From NCBI GenBank assembly GCA_932294295.1, contig OW028581.1:16428162-16492161 (forward strand): 64,000 bases of DNA, given 5' to 3'. Positions within the stretch are counted from its first letter, which is position 1. Each line of letters opens with the position of its first letter. The notes beneath the pieces are model-generated. The model searched no databases and was not told where the DNA came from. It was given only the letters and a program-made list of their open reading frames with translations. The stretch comes from Alitta virens. Its lineage: Eukaryota > Annelida > Polychaeta > Phyllodocida > Nereididae. Of the stretch, positions 37,601 to 46,283 are shown in pieces. A program made the translations under genes and the position numbers.

Positions 37601-39323
37601 ACGCGAAGTAGCTAGATTACAATCCCAGTGTGCAGATTTTAAAGATGTATATTCGTATATAACAGAAGGCCTTCTGCCTCCAAACAAAACTGTTGCAAAA
37701 CGCATTATGCTCATTGCAGAACAGTATGTCCTGATTGACAAAATATTGTTCAAATTTGCACAGAAAGAGGAAGACCAATGTCTCAAATTGGCAGTGCCCA
37801 AGATTCTGGTTCCTTTTGTTATATCCTTGCACCATGACAACCTCCTGGCGTGTCACCAAGGAATTGTGCGGGTCGCAGCAACAATCAAACAGCGATTTCA
37901 TTTTCCATGCTTGCATGAGCAGGTAACACAGTACATTCGTACTTGTACAACATGCCAAGCTCGAAAGACACCAATCAACGAGGAAAGACCCTTTGAGATG
38001 AACATCCCTGTCTCATATGCACCGTACGGCACGATTTATGCTGATTTAAAACAAATGCCTGAGACACCAGCCGGTTACCGCTATATACTAGTTTTAGTAT
38101 GTAACATCACAAGGTTCATTACATTGGTTCCATTACAAAATAAAGATGCTGCCACAGTCGCAGAAGCTGTATTACAGCGATGTGTTCTGCAATACGGACC
38201 ATGTGAACAATTTGTGAGTGACCTAGGTAAAGAATGGGACAACCAAGTATTACAATATGTGTTCAAAGCACTGAAGATTGAACATAAATTTGTCTCTATA
38301 GGGAACCACAAGGCCAACAAGTCTGAAAGATTCATTGGTACTATCTCAAACTTGATAACAACGTGTCTCACTGACAACGGCCATGATTGGCCAATATTTG
38401 TGAATTCTGTAGCATATGCCTACAATTCATTTGCCAGCCCAGCATTAGACAATATGTCACCATACTACCTACTCTACTTAAGACACCCACGTACTACATT
38501 TGACTGTGGCAATATTACAGATATTGTACCATCGTACAGACAGTATGTTGAGACACTCAAAAAGAGATTAGAAAAGGTAGGAAAGTCAATGCTAGAAATA
38601 CAGGCCCAGCTACAACAAAAACAGGCCCGCAGGCAATTAAACAAAACCACAAAATACCAAGTTTTCTCTGAAGGTATGCTTGTGTATTTACTAGCTCCAA
38701 GTGCTAGTGCACTGCAAACTAACTCAAAGAAAATAAGATTGGATTTTGTAGGACCATTGGTTATTCAACATATGTTGGATAAATCACATGCTATATTAGA
38801 AACACTAGAAGGCCACAGACTTTCTGGAATATTTCATGTGAATCGCTTAAAGGTAGCTTGGATCAGAACTGATACAGGAAGCACAAACAATGTGTCTCAT
38901 CTCAAACAACAATCTTTGAAAGATTTAGTGACAGATGAAAATGGAAAGACACCTCCTGCACCACACAAATATTGTAAAATACAAACTGAAGTACAGCCTA
39001 ACTTTGATATTTTACAAGCATGCATTTCAAATGCAGCGTGCAACTCACTGATAGCAGCACCAAGTCCAGTACAAAGCGACCAATTACAAAGACTATTAGT
39101 CTCCCCAGTGCCAACAAGAATGTGTTACCCAATCACGAAAGCAAGGTTGAAAAATGGAGACCTACAGCTATTGGTAAATACACATGACACCCAAAATACC
39201 GACAACACATGGATAGACATGGGTAACCACCCACAATGCTCAGAATATGTCAACACATTACTGCAAGACAAATACTTCAGACTAGCAGGATCACAAACTG
39301 CTCTTCTTGAAAACTTGCATTAA
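34623..39323 (+). CDS. pol: pol: protease, reverse transcriptase, RNase H, integrase
   Basis: 1566 residues from the first ATG; the frame is open upstream to 34500, so the true N-terminus may be earlier. An aspartic protease motif (LFDSGAT) has its catalytic Asp near residue 36. RT contains LINKKGTSAKRLVTDFR and an IMDD catalytic motif near 514-517, in place of the more usual Y/F-x-DD. RNase H begins near YTDTSKVGVGASL (about 663-676). Integrase has an HHCC zinc-binding region (HHDN..H to CTTCQARK, about 1070-1110). Its D,D-35-E core is at about D1140 (YADLK), D1199 (VSDLGKEW) and E1234 (KSERFIG). A GPY/F-like module (FVGPLVI) follows, then about 200 residues of unrecognised extension without a clear chromodomain. 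PR-RT-RH-IN order places it in Ty3/gypsy. Confidence 0.93.
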   Translation: MTYLPTPSDTMSLHLDKQNMVTALLPNREKIITLFDSGATQSLLRSKFVQNSHFLSQLPKTPIQPIRFRVGNGDYLTANYAITFKCSISSHEFEITATVVNVLGGINLVIGNSALEHIEAKLDFNEHKITFKRHPIRIYPQNDVQLQPGQTKMICVSGRMPKTFMHAQGKIKATARFTAFMPRLMLVQFHAGCAKIAITNPYHTVKRISRQHAIATFSTSSVLHTYNIIQSVDKDSEATTFNFYSALKPTIMPKIDNQPHDSTEQADSTTRQITRKELFQIKKRKFPFLEPDDQRLTMFDEEIITRDVQLTDSMLDSDQRQQLKQLLLKYKPALSLHNEVGNSNLTIDFNLSDDTPFYIRPFPVSANEKPLIDRELQKLEQMGVLKQHKSQYASPIMLINKKGTSAKRLVTDFRHLNKRIVKRNLPFPLIRDAIQTIGHAEPQVVSVIDLKQAYYCLLLSEKASNYCTIVSYAGGKSLAYRRLPMGLSISPSEFQKHINNILQKYNTSEYCIGIMDDLIVFSKNVQDHFKHVETILKALQDNGLKIAPDKAKLFRKKVIYMGHEIVITDRQAGIRPMRDRTEAIINLPKPKTKRQLKGFIGKVSYLSMYLENLQTLLKPLHAIASKKANFDWSETAQNAYDTIIQLLIQPPVLAMPNSTGRFVLYTDTSKVGVGASLWQIQRNQERLIAYFSKSLPPAAANYSITELELTGLVIAVTAFRYLLKCTDFDVFTDHAAIPQILKSKHEPATERITRLLEKLSSYSMNVQYTKGKSLVIADYLSRYPQKVEKTTDDIAFVVTRSQTLQQPQLPSNTTATATNSTLTATTTLQQQPKGRGRPRRERTVTQERAVTDLRSSVTPTSPQVPKPAISTPRIDPQGEQGTARQHRLPTAPIQPVTVLRTNTPVRSKPLRLVDTVRQTQTGQYKDTTFHDKTETVHETHTDIPDYMTKATKPLDIDKSVVMAKHMPNQKQLNEMLRKLQAKVLKNYHLPYDKREVARLQSQCADFKDVYSYITEGLLPPNKTVAKRIMLIAEQYVLIDKILFKFAQKEEDQCLKLAVPKILVPFVISLHHDNLLACHQGIVRVAATIKQRFHFPCLHEQVTQYIRTCTTCQARKTPINEERPFEMNIPVSYAPYGTIYADLKQMPETPAGYRYILVLVCNITRFITLVPLQNKDAATVAEAVLQRCVLQYGPCEQFVSDLGKEWDNQVLQYVFKALKIEHKFVSIGNHKANKSERFIGTISNLITTCLTDNGHDWPIFVNSVAYAYNSFASPALDNMSPYYLLYLRHPRTTFDCGNITDIVPSYRQYVETLKKRLEKVGKSMLEIQAQLQQKQARRQLNKTTKYQVFSEGMLVYLLAPSASALQTNSKKIRLDFVGPLVIQHMLDKSHAILETLEGHRLSGIFHVNRLKVAWIRTDTGSTNNVSHLKQQSLKDLVTDENGKTPPAPHKYCKIQTEVQPNFDILQACISNAACNSLIAAPSPVQSDQLQRLLVSPVPTRMCYPITKARLKNGDLQLLVNTHDTQNTDNTWIDMGNHPQCSEYVNTLLQDKYFRLAGSQTALLENLH

Positions 39324-39647
39324 TAACCCGGATAAGACTTCTAACCAAGCATAAATTACACTACCCAATGTCAAACTTGCATACTTCAATGTTGTTTTAG
39401 ATTAGATCAGTGAAAAAGGCCATATGGCGGTCTACGGTAAGACCACATATCATGCCAATTCACTGTGTAAAAATGTATTATCTTGCAATGTATACTGCAA
39501 GGCCCTATGGCTGTCTACGGAAAGACACCATAACATGCCAAAACAGCACATTGTAAGTTAAAATGTATAGATAGTTACATTGTATATATTTATGTAATTA
39601 TGAATTATGAATTCTTCATGGTATTTTTCTGGTGCACAACTTTTTTA

Positions 39648-39938
39648 TAGCGCAAACACCCATGCGCTATCTCAATATAAAATAAGGGTTTATTCATAGA
39701 GCCACATAAATGAACAGGCACTATTATTAATATAAATATGTTCACAATTATAGGGCCCGGGGAGCCGGGGCGCTATCACAAATAAACGTCGGGCTACCAC
39801 AAAAGTAAATTGTTACTTTTGGCGCACATCCTTGCGCCCATAACATAGAAATTAGGGATTTATATATTACAAGACGCATTTTCCCAGGCGTTTTCTTTCT
39901 TTTATAAATTTGGGTTATGATTGCGTGTCCTCGCAATC
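39648..39938 (+). repeat. Array of four GC-rich stem-loops
   Basis: Stems are TAGCGC/GCGCTA (39648-39669), GGCGCA/TGCGCC (39821-39838), ACGC/GCGT (39874-39891) and GATTGCG/CGCAATC (39919-39938), with loops of 6-10 bases. The first three are followed by similar AT-rich text (AAATAAGGGTTTAT, AAATTAGGGATTTAT), so they look like diverged copies of one unit. Function unknown. Confidence 0.5.
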
Positions 39939-40726
39939 GTTTATAATTTAAACATAAGGACAAAGGTGTAGCGTTCTCGCACCATGCAATAACTAATTGC
40001 TAAATTCAAAGAAGAGCCACTGGCACAAAAGCCCTAATGCCAGCAAATATTACAATTAGGGCAAGTCCTTCCTGTTGGAAGATACACCGTAATTTACGGG
40101 GTAGGCTAACAACCTGCCGAATTTAATTAGCCACTTTGACACTGGATGGTGCAGTCTATTGTTAACTAAGCCCCAGGCCGAGTGGCTCCACTTCCCATCA
40201 GGGCTTCAGAAGATGCATCCTTCTGTAATCTCCTTTATCCTTTCAGCTCTTCAATGGAAGTTCAAAAGGGACTCTTGTATTCTATTTAAATTCTCTTGTG
40301 TAAGAGGCACTTTGTGATACCACCAAGCTGTCAACACAGCTGGTGCACAAGAGCTAATTACACACCAATTACATCGCATCACCATTCGTTCATTATCCAT
40401 ACTATGTTGACTTCCAACCCTACCCTTTGATTACATCCCTTACAAATGCCTAGACAATAGGTATCTCCTCAATTACGGAATGCAACCAGCAATCCAACTT
40501 CAAAGTGTCAATTGCATTTGTCCACAGCCACTTTAGAAGCATAATATGTATTTCAAAACAGCCAACCAATTAAGGGATTATGACGTAACAATACAGGCAC
40601 AAGAGCAGCAAAATGACCAAGACTTAGGTCATGCACTGTAACTGACCACCACCCAACTGACACCCCATAGGTCAGTAGCACAGTCACGCCCTCATGCACT
40701 GGACACACCCCTACACCACAAAATAG

Positions 40727-40755
40727 TATATAATATCCGACAGCACCATCATTCG
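40727..40755 (+). promoter_or_regulatory. Candidate internal core promoter before env
   Basis: TATATAAT (40727-40734) is followed after about 24 bases by an initiator-like TCATTCG (40749-40755), 30 bp before the env ATG. The spacing fits a TATA/Inr promoter. A spliced env transcript using the acceptor at about 40246 is the alternative. Confidence 0.3.
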
Positions 40756-40784
40756 ATAGTTCGACTACCAGTCAAACAATCAAG

Positions 40785-43466
40785 ATGCTGATTTACATCA
40801 CACTTGTGTTTTGCTTAGCATCACTGAAAACTTTGACTGCAGCACCAGCTGAAGTCATCGTTAGACCCAACGTCGGTGCAGTCTTCATCAAGGAGAGAGA
40901 CATCAACGTCTCGCCCATGGTATGGCACCATACATTGGCGTTGCCATACTTCATGGACTTTACATTGCTTCATCCAGCAGTGTCATGCTCAAACGAAGAT
41001 GAACAGGGATCGGACAACAACACCATATGTGACTTGATCACTGACATGGAACAGCACTTCTATGACCTCACAGCCCAGATAATCTCGGAAATCACTTCAG
41101 CTCAGAGATCCATCAAGTCCATGATGGATACCAAACCACACCGATCCACGCCATCACGCCCCAAACGTGCATGGTTTAATATTTTAGGAACTGTAGCCAA
41201 GAAGATCATGGGTGTAGCCACAGAGGAAGACATAAAGATCTTGCAATCGCATCTCCAGCAATTAGCCATCATGATTGCCACTGAAAAGAAGGAAAGGATC
41301 CATGACGTCCAGCAACTCCAGTCATTTGAGGTCCGGATAAACAAGAGAGTGGACACCTTCTGGGCTAACCTACAGACCTTGGATTCTGTGATCACTGACA
41401 TACACAACAACATCGACGACATACGTAAGTACGAACAATTTGCAGAGTCTTTGGCTAAACAAATTTACAAAAATACTTTACAAATCAACAAAACCAGACA
41501 ATTTATTGCTTGGGCGCAACGATACCAATTACACATTCACACACTCACACAGTTGCACATGCACACACTGACTAGTGTTAAAGATATGTCAGAACTCATC
41601 GCAGGTAGGTTGACAGCGAACATCCTATCACCGGATCACTTGCGTGAGATTCTTGATGATGTCAATAACAAAGTCAAAAAGATAGAACATAACCTATATG
41701 TAGAGTCTGATATTAGGCCATACTATAGGGATACACACCTCACTACAGCCACTTATGATAAAACACACATATACATCAAAATACGCATACCAATAGCTAC
41801 TCCTTCCTCTATCTTCTCACTCTATCGAATCGATATCCTACCAGTGCCATCTGCACAACATACTGATATTTATACTCTAATCACTAACACAAGGCCATGG
41901 TTCGCTATAGCTCGCTATAACGATTCATACTTTGAGTTGCCTGAGAATTCTCTTCCTCGGCACGACCAAATTAATATCAAGAACATAATTCCTAAATCAA
42001 CAACTCAACTTTCTTGCACTCTCGCTCTATACTTTGGCTTTTCCTCGGGAATTCTGCATGCTTGCACCCACACTATACTAAATTCTCCTCCTCTTACTAA
42101 AGAATTTGTCTACTCCCAACCTTCAGGGGGCTATTTACTATACACTCCTAACAGGGTATGGACTCAGTCCTGCCAACCTAACACAACAATATCACACAAG
42201 GGCCTGTTTGTTGTAAAACTGCAGTGTCAATGCTCACTCAAATCACACCACACACAAATACACTCAGACGCTCTTGATTGCCACACATCAAACTCAACCA
42301 TTGAGTACAGTGTGAATTTCTTAGTGTTCACAAAATTATACAACCACACAATGCCACGCAATTTTACTGCATCTCTATACACCACAGAACAATACAACTT
42401 TCACCTGCCAAAGGCACTGCATGACAAAATTAAAATGACGACGCTTAATTTAGACGACGACGACGCACTAGCGACGGACTTAGACTCATTCACTGCGACA
42501 GACAATGGACTCACAGAATTCAATATTGTTGAATGGATGGGAAGCGACCAAGGCACCATCTTATCAACTGTTGCTATAATAACAATGTTAGTAGCACAGA
42601 TCGCCACCGCCGCAGCTCTCTATTACATTTGGAGACGCCTGCATGCAGCCCAACAACTCATTATGGCTACTGCAGCTTTAGTGGGCACAACTCAAGCCCT
42701 GGAATTGTACGCCCCAACAAATACACCAGCTCCAGCGATCATCTCTACAGACATAACGCCACTATGGCGAACAATCGTCATCAATACAGCCCTCATTTTG
42801 TCCATCATAAATACCATACTAATCTTGTGCGACAGGGTGAAACCAGCATGTCACAACCTGGTTGAGACAAATGCACGCCTATCATCATTAGAAAGTGAAT
42901 TATACATATGTTTATACTCTAATTCAAAATATCTACACCTTAAAATCACGACACTCCCATATGACCTGCAAGCTATCACTGCAGCCGCAAACGCAGAAGT
43001 CAAGAACTTTTACACAATCTGGAGAGGTATGTGTGGATATTTATACGTGGATTGGTCTCCATTGGAATTGGCGACGGAGACAAACAGGATCATCCCACCT
43101 GCAGAAATCCAGCTGCCTTGGAATACGTACACCGGATGCCGCCATTTAACAACAGATTTTCACACGGTCCGGGTACTACTCTTGCAAGCAGACCAGGCAT
43201 GGGCTATAAGCTCATGGACCAAACTCTCGAGCCCAAGAAGCGGACTGCCACTTCCCTACTCAAGATTGAGGACCACGGAAGAACAGTCCCCAATGACAGC
43301 ATCTCTGATACCCCCAGGGACAGATGCTATGGACCCAACCAGAGTCCGTTGGATAAGGCCCTCATTTAATGAGGAATCGGGAGCCGCTGCCGCAAACGCC
43401 ACAGCTAGCGCAACCGCCGAAGACGCAACCAAACCCAAAACCACCACTGTCATCTTAACTAGATAG
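40785..43466 (+). CDS. env: env: F-like envelope fusion glycoprotein of the LTR element
   Basis: 893 residues, uninterrupted. Residues 1-20 are a signal peptide. RPKR at 125-128 is a furin-type cleavage site, followed at once by AWFNILGTVAKKIMG, a fusion-peptide-like segment of the kind that follows the cleavage site in baculovirus F and errantivirus Env proteins. Cleavage would give a short N-terminal subunit and a large membrane subunit. A helix with coiled-coil character follows (about 140-240), then a Cys-containing ectodomain with several N-x-S/T sites. A transmembrane segment lies at about 590-612 and a second hydrophobic segment at about 662-682. The C-terminal tail after the first membrane segment is about 280 residues, longer than I would expect for this group. 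Assignment to the F-like class is by motif and layout, not by search. Confidence 0.85.
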   Translation: MLIYITLVFCLASLKTLTAAPAEVIVRPNVGAVFIKERDINVSPMVWHHTLALPYFMDFTLLHPAVSCSNEDEQGSDNNTICDLITDMEQHFYDLTAQIISEITSAQRSIKSMMDTKPHRSTPSRPKRAWFNILGTVAKKIMGVATEEDIKILQSHLQQLAIMIATEKKERIHDVQQLQSFEVRINKRVDTFWANLQTLDSVITDIHNNIDDIRKYEQFAESLAKQIYKNTLQINKTRQFIAWAQRYQLHIHTLTQLHMHTLTSVKDMSELIAGRLTANILSPDHLREILDDVNNKVKKIEHNLYVESDIRPYYRDTHLTTATYDKTHIYIKIRIPIATPSSIFSLYRIDILPVPSAQHTDIYTLITNTRPWFAIARYNDSYFELPENSLPRHDQINIKNIIPKSTTQLSCTLALYFGFSSGILHACTHTILNSPPLTKEFVYSQPSGGYLLYTPNRVWTQSCQPNTTISHKGLFVVKLQCQCSLKSHHTQIHSDALDCHTSNSTIEYSVNFLVFTKLYNHTMPRNFTASLYTTEQYNFHLPKALHDKIKMTTLNLDDDDALATDLDSFTATDNGLTEFNIVEWMGSDQGTILSTVAIITMLVAQIATAAALYYIWRRLHAAQQLIMATAALVGTTQALELYAPTNTPAPAIISTDITPLWRTIVINTALILSIINTILILCDRVKPACHNLVETNARLSSLESELYICLYSNSKYLHLKITTLPYDLQAITAAANAEVKNFYTIWRGMCGYLYVDWSPLELATETNRIIPPAEIQLPWNTYTGCRHLTTDFHTVRVLLLQADQAWAISSWTKLSSPRSGLPLPYSRLRTTEEQSPMTASLIPPGTDAMDPTRVRWIRPSFNEESGAAAANATASATAEDATKPKTTTVILTR

Positions 43467-44519
43467 ATGACACCTCATCACTGTAAAACTTTTAGATATA
43501 GAGTAAATGTATAAATTTTAAACCATGATTAGTGCAATTGTCAAAAATTACTTGGTAAGGACGAAGCAACAATGTTCATTCATACATTCCTCCCTCCATC
43601 TCATTTTATTTAATATGTTTAACTTTATATGTAGCCTCTTAGAGCATTTCATAGTAGCAAACTTAGATTAGATAAAATGTTTAGACTATTGGAAGCATCC
43701 AAACAACAAATGATACCGTACAAAATTTTCACAAACTTTTATAACTATAAGCATACAATGTTAAAATCACCAATGTCACAAAAACATTAAGCATAACTAT
43801 AAAGTAAAACATAATCATTTTATAGACTTAACAATTTTGCAAAAAACATTGCAAAAGCAAGTTAATATTTCAACAAACTGGTCAAACTGTAAATAGTAGT
43901 AAACATTACTATGTGTTCCTAAAGAATTGTTTTTCAGCATTAGTAGCCCAAACACTGATGTATCCAAGGCCAGATGCTATGCCCCACAGACAAAGGGCAC
44001 CTCCATCGCCATCCAGCATACAGATCCATCATCCCATCGCTGAAGAAGAGTATCGGATCAGTCATCGCACCGCATAAAACGTAGATCCAAAACGCAAAAC
44101 CCATCGCATAATGGCATCAAGACGAACAACGACAACGACCAACCGGAAGTCCAGAGGACCAGCCGGAAGAAATGCAAAACACCAACCGGAAGACCAGGGG
44201 AAAACCGGATGAAATACACCAACCGAAAGACCAGAAGGAAAACCGGAAGAAATAAAAATTATAACTGTTAATTATGAACATTGACGTTAAAGTCACACAG
44301 ATAAACATATATGAATGTTAACTATAAACAGTGACAATACCCAGAATGCATAACAAAGTTATGTACACAAAAATATTAACAAAATGTTACAATATAATTT
44401 TAACTGATATTTTCATCTGCGAATGATAAACACCAATGCATATTTATTAAATTAATCTATTTATCATATTCATTTAGCATATAATTCATAACATTAATTT
44501 AATCAACCCACCAAGGGCA
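43467..44519 (+). other. env-3' LTR region
   Basis: About 1.05 kb of AT-rich untranslated element sequence without a long frame. It includes the CCGGAAG repeat block (44137-44252) and ends at the candidate polypurine tract. Confidence 0.5.
44137..44252 (+). repeat. CCGGAAG-containing short tandem repeats
   Basis: Imperfect units of the form ACCAACCGGAAGACCAG alternate with AAAACCGGAAGAAAT. Four CCGGAAG cores and two variants fall within 116 bp. CCGGAAG is the ETS-factor core, so the block could be an enhancer in the element; that is inference. Confidence 0.55.
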
Positions 44520-44896
44520 TATCATGTTATTATTATCATGTTAGTAATATCTTAACTTTAATATACTATAGTCAAATATCTGTATGTACTTCTATATGTT
44601 ATAGACAGACAAAGGAATTGCTTTGTCTGTGCATTCAGATTAATTATGCAGAAGACCACAGCAGTTGCATCTGCTGGTCTTAGGTAATAGGACAATGGAC
44701 CAACTGGCCAGTCTCACTGGACCAGAAGCTCCATATTGATTTTATGAGGCTTTGTCTCAAAGATCCATGACAACAGGCCCAACTCTGGCCTTTGTCTGGT
44801 GAATAATATAAAAGCCTAGACAACCCACTAGTCTGGGTCATAAGCAGAATAAAGCTTCACTACACACTACCTTCCTGACTTGTCTTCAATTCAACA
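44520..44896 (+). repeat. 3' LTR (377 bp)
   Basis: Partner of the 5' LTR, with TATAAAAG at 44807-44814 and AATAAA at 44848-44853. It is preceded by CCAAGGGCA, a weak candidate polypurine tract, and followed by ATAG. Confidence 0.93.
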
Positions 44897-44900
44897 ATAG

Positions 44901-46207
44901 GCAGGAGAGGGAGATTAGCCGGAGGGCAGTCCTAATTGGCTGCCTGCATCAGCTGACCAGCCCCGGCCGCCGGACATCATGCTGGGGATGGTTGACTGAC
45001 CACAAAATGGCGTTAACAACCTTTACAGTAAGTAAACAATGACCAAAGAGGCAAACGCAATGATGAGATGCCCATTGGACAGGAATTCTGTCCCAGCATA
45101 ACACGAAATCCAAGGCACAGCCGATGCAATTTCTGAAGAATGCATCCAGCTGAGATTTTTCTCATTAATTAAGGCTTAAGTGTACACAAAATGCAAGATT
45201 GAACACGGGACGTTTGCATGGCCCATGTAAAAGCACTATGCTAAGGTGAAAATGTTTTCTAAAAAAAAGGTTTTCCTAAAATTATCATACGGCAATAATA
45301 AACAAGCAAAAGAAACAACAGTTTAGTCAAGCCAAGTGTCTTTATTTAGCCAGAATAACATTAATCACATCATTATACAGAAATGAGTACAATTTCAGTA
45401 TACACTGTACAAGAATTTCTGGCTGGGCCAGGTTCCTTAGCAGGTACTGATGTGGACTCTGCTCTTTTAAAAATATCTAAGTATTTAGAAAGAATATGTC
45501 TGTATGTCTATGTATTGAAATTTATAAACAATTTTTACATAAAATTGCAATGATGACTAAAATAATTTAGAGATACATTGCTGGTGATGAAGGAGGGGGA
45601 GGGGGGGGGCGTTTAAGATCTAGAATTGAATTTAAACTTCTTAACACTTAACAATGAGTCACCGAGTCACCACTTTACACTGGCAACCTTAGAAGTAACA
45701 CAAAAAATGTACTCTTGCAGCCTCAGTCTAGGAACAAATTTGGAGCAAGAGCCTTCTCAGCGATTCCTCCCAGACTTTGGAATCAAATCCCACAAGACAT
45801 CAATAACAGTAGTACAAATGGAGCATTGAAGAGGAAGTTAAAAAAGCATTTATTGAAGATCTGCTATAATAGACGATGGATTGACAGCTTAGCGCCGGTG
45901 AGCGAAGTCGTTCTGAAACAGGCGCTATACAAATTTATTATTTTAAGTGTACACAAATAATTTCTGATAATTTTTAAAGTCTTACACTTTGAGACTGAAT
46001 TTAATTTTGCACCGCATGAAAGTTTTAAAAAAGAATTTCTCAACAAAATTACTGGACCATATCAACCAAGTCGAGCGAATCCTTATTTACTGCTTTCAAT
46101 GACATATGCCTCTTTCTCTATTTTTCTTCCTTGTGGTTTTGCTTTTGCTGGAACCACGATTATGCAAGTAGTGAGTCAGTGCTAGTATATGGGTGGACCC
46201 TCCCAAC
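44901..46207. other. LTR-element flank to kringle gene start
   Basis: Just after the 3' LTR is a GC-richer stretch (44901-45010) that may be the other half of the interrupted target, possibly the DIRS-like element. It is followed by AT-rich DNA, a G run (45595-45609) and the LINE remnant. The kringle gene promoter should be near 46.1 kb but shows no clear TATA box. Confidence 0.45.
45690..45870 (+). pseudogene. Non-LTR retrotransposon ORF2 C-terminal remnant
   Basis: Encodes SRNKFGARAFSAIPPRLWNQ, IPQDIN and LKRKLKKHLL, the usual end of CR1/L2/jockey-type reverse transcriptases (K-RAFS-x-APRLWN-LP). Nothing upstream is intact, as expected for a 5'-truncated LINE. Confidence 0.72.
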
Positions 46208-46283
46208 ATGGCTTACTTGATATACACAGTTTTGCTCCTCATTCAAGGACTTCCACTTCTTATTTTCTGCAGAGGTATCAGAG
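46208..46283 (+). CDS. Exon 1: start codon and signal peptide
   Basis: The ATG lies in a good initiation context (CCAACATGG). Residues 1-25 start MAYLIYTVLLLI and have the hydrophobic core of a signal peptide. The exon ends in phase 1 at an AG|GTAAGT donor. The next phase-compatible exon I can recognise is kringle 1 at 57360, 11 kb downstream, where the junction codon becomes Glu just before the first kringle cysteine. The exon is short, so the link rests on splice phase and protein logic rather than homology. Confidence 0.65.

Larger units (their letters stand above)
39324..40784 (+). other. pol-env intergenic region of the LTR element
   Basis: About 1.46 kb with no long frame. It contains two similar ~41-bp units (near 39420 and 39500), a cluster of GC-rich stem-loops (39648-39938), a good splice acceptor (polypyrimidine then TTTCAG at about 40246) and a TATA-like box (TATATAAT, 40727-40734) about 50 bp before env. 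Confidence 0.5.
32171..44896 (+). mobile_element. Young env-bearing Ty3/gypsy-type LTR retroelement (endogenous retrovirus-like)
   Basis: Two 377-bp direct repeats bound a 12.7 kb element. They differ at a single site (A at 32233, G at 44582), so the insertion is recent. A 4-bp ATAG duplication flanks it (32167-32170 and 44897-44900), the size seen in errantivirus-type elements. The order is LTR, tRNA-primed leader, gag, pol (protease, RT, RNase H, integrase), env, purine-rich region, LTR, which is the Ty3/gypsy order. The three long frames are open apart from one in-frame stop between gag and protease. It lies in or next to a DIRS-like element on its left. The clade within Ty3/gypsy is not assigned. 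Confidence 0.93.
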
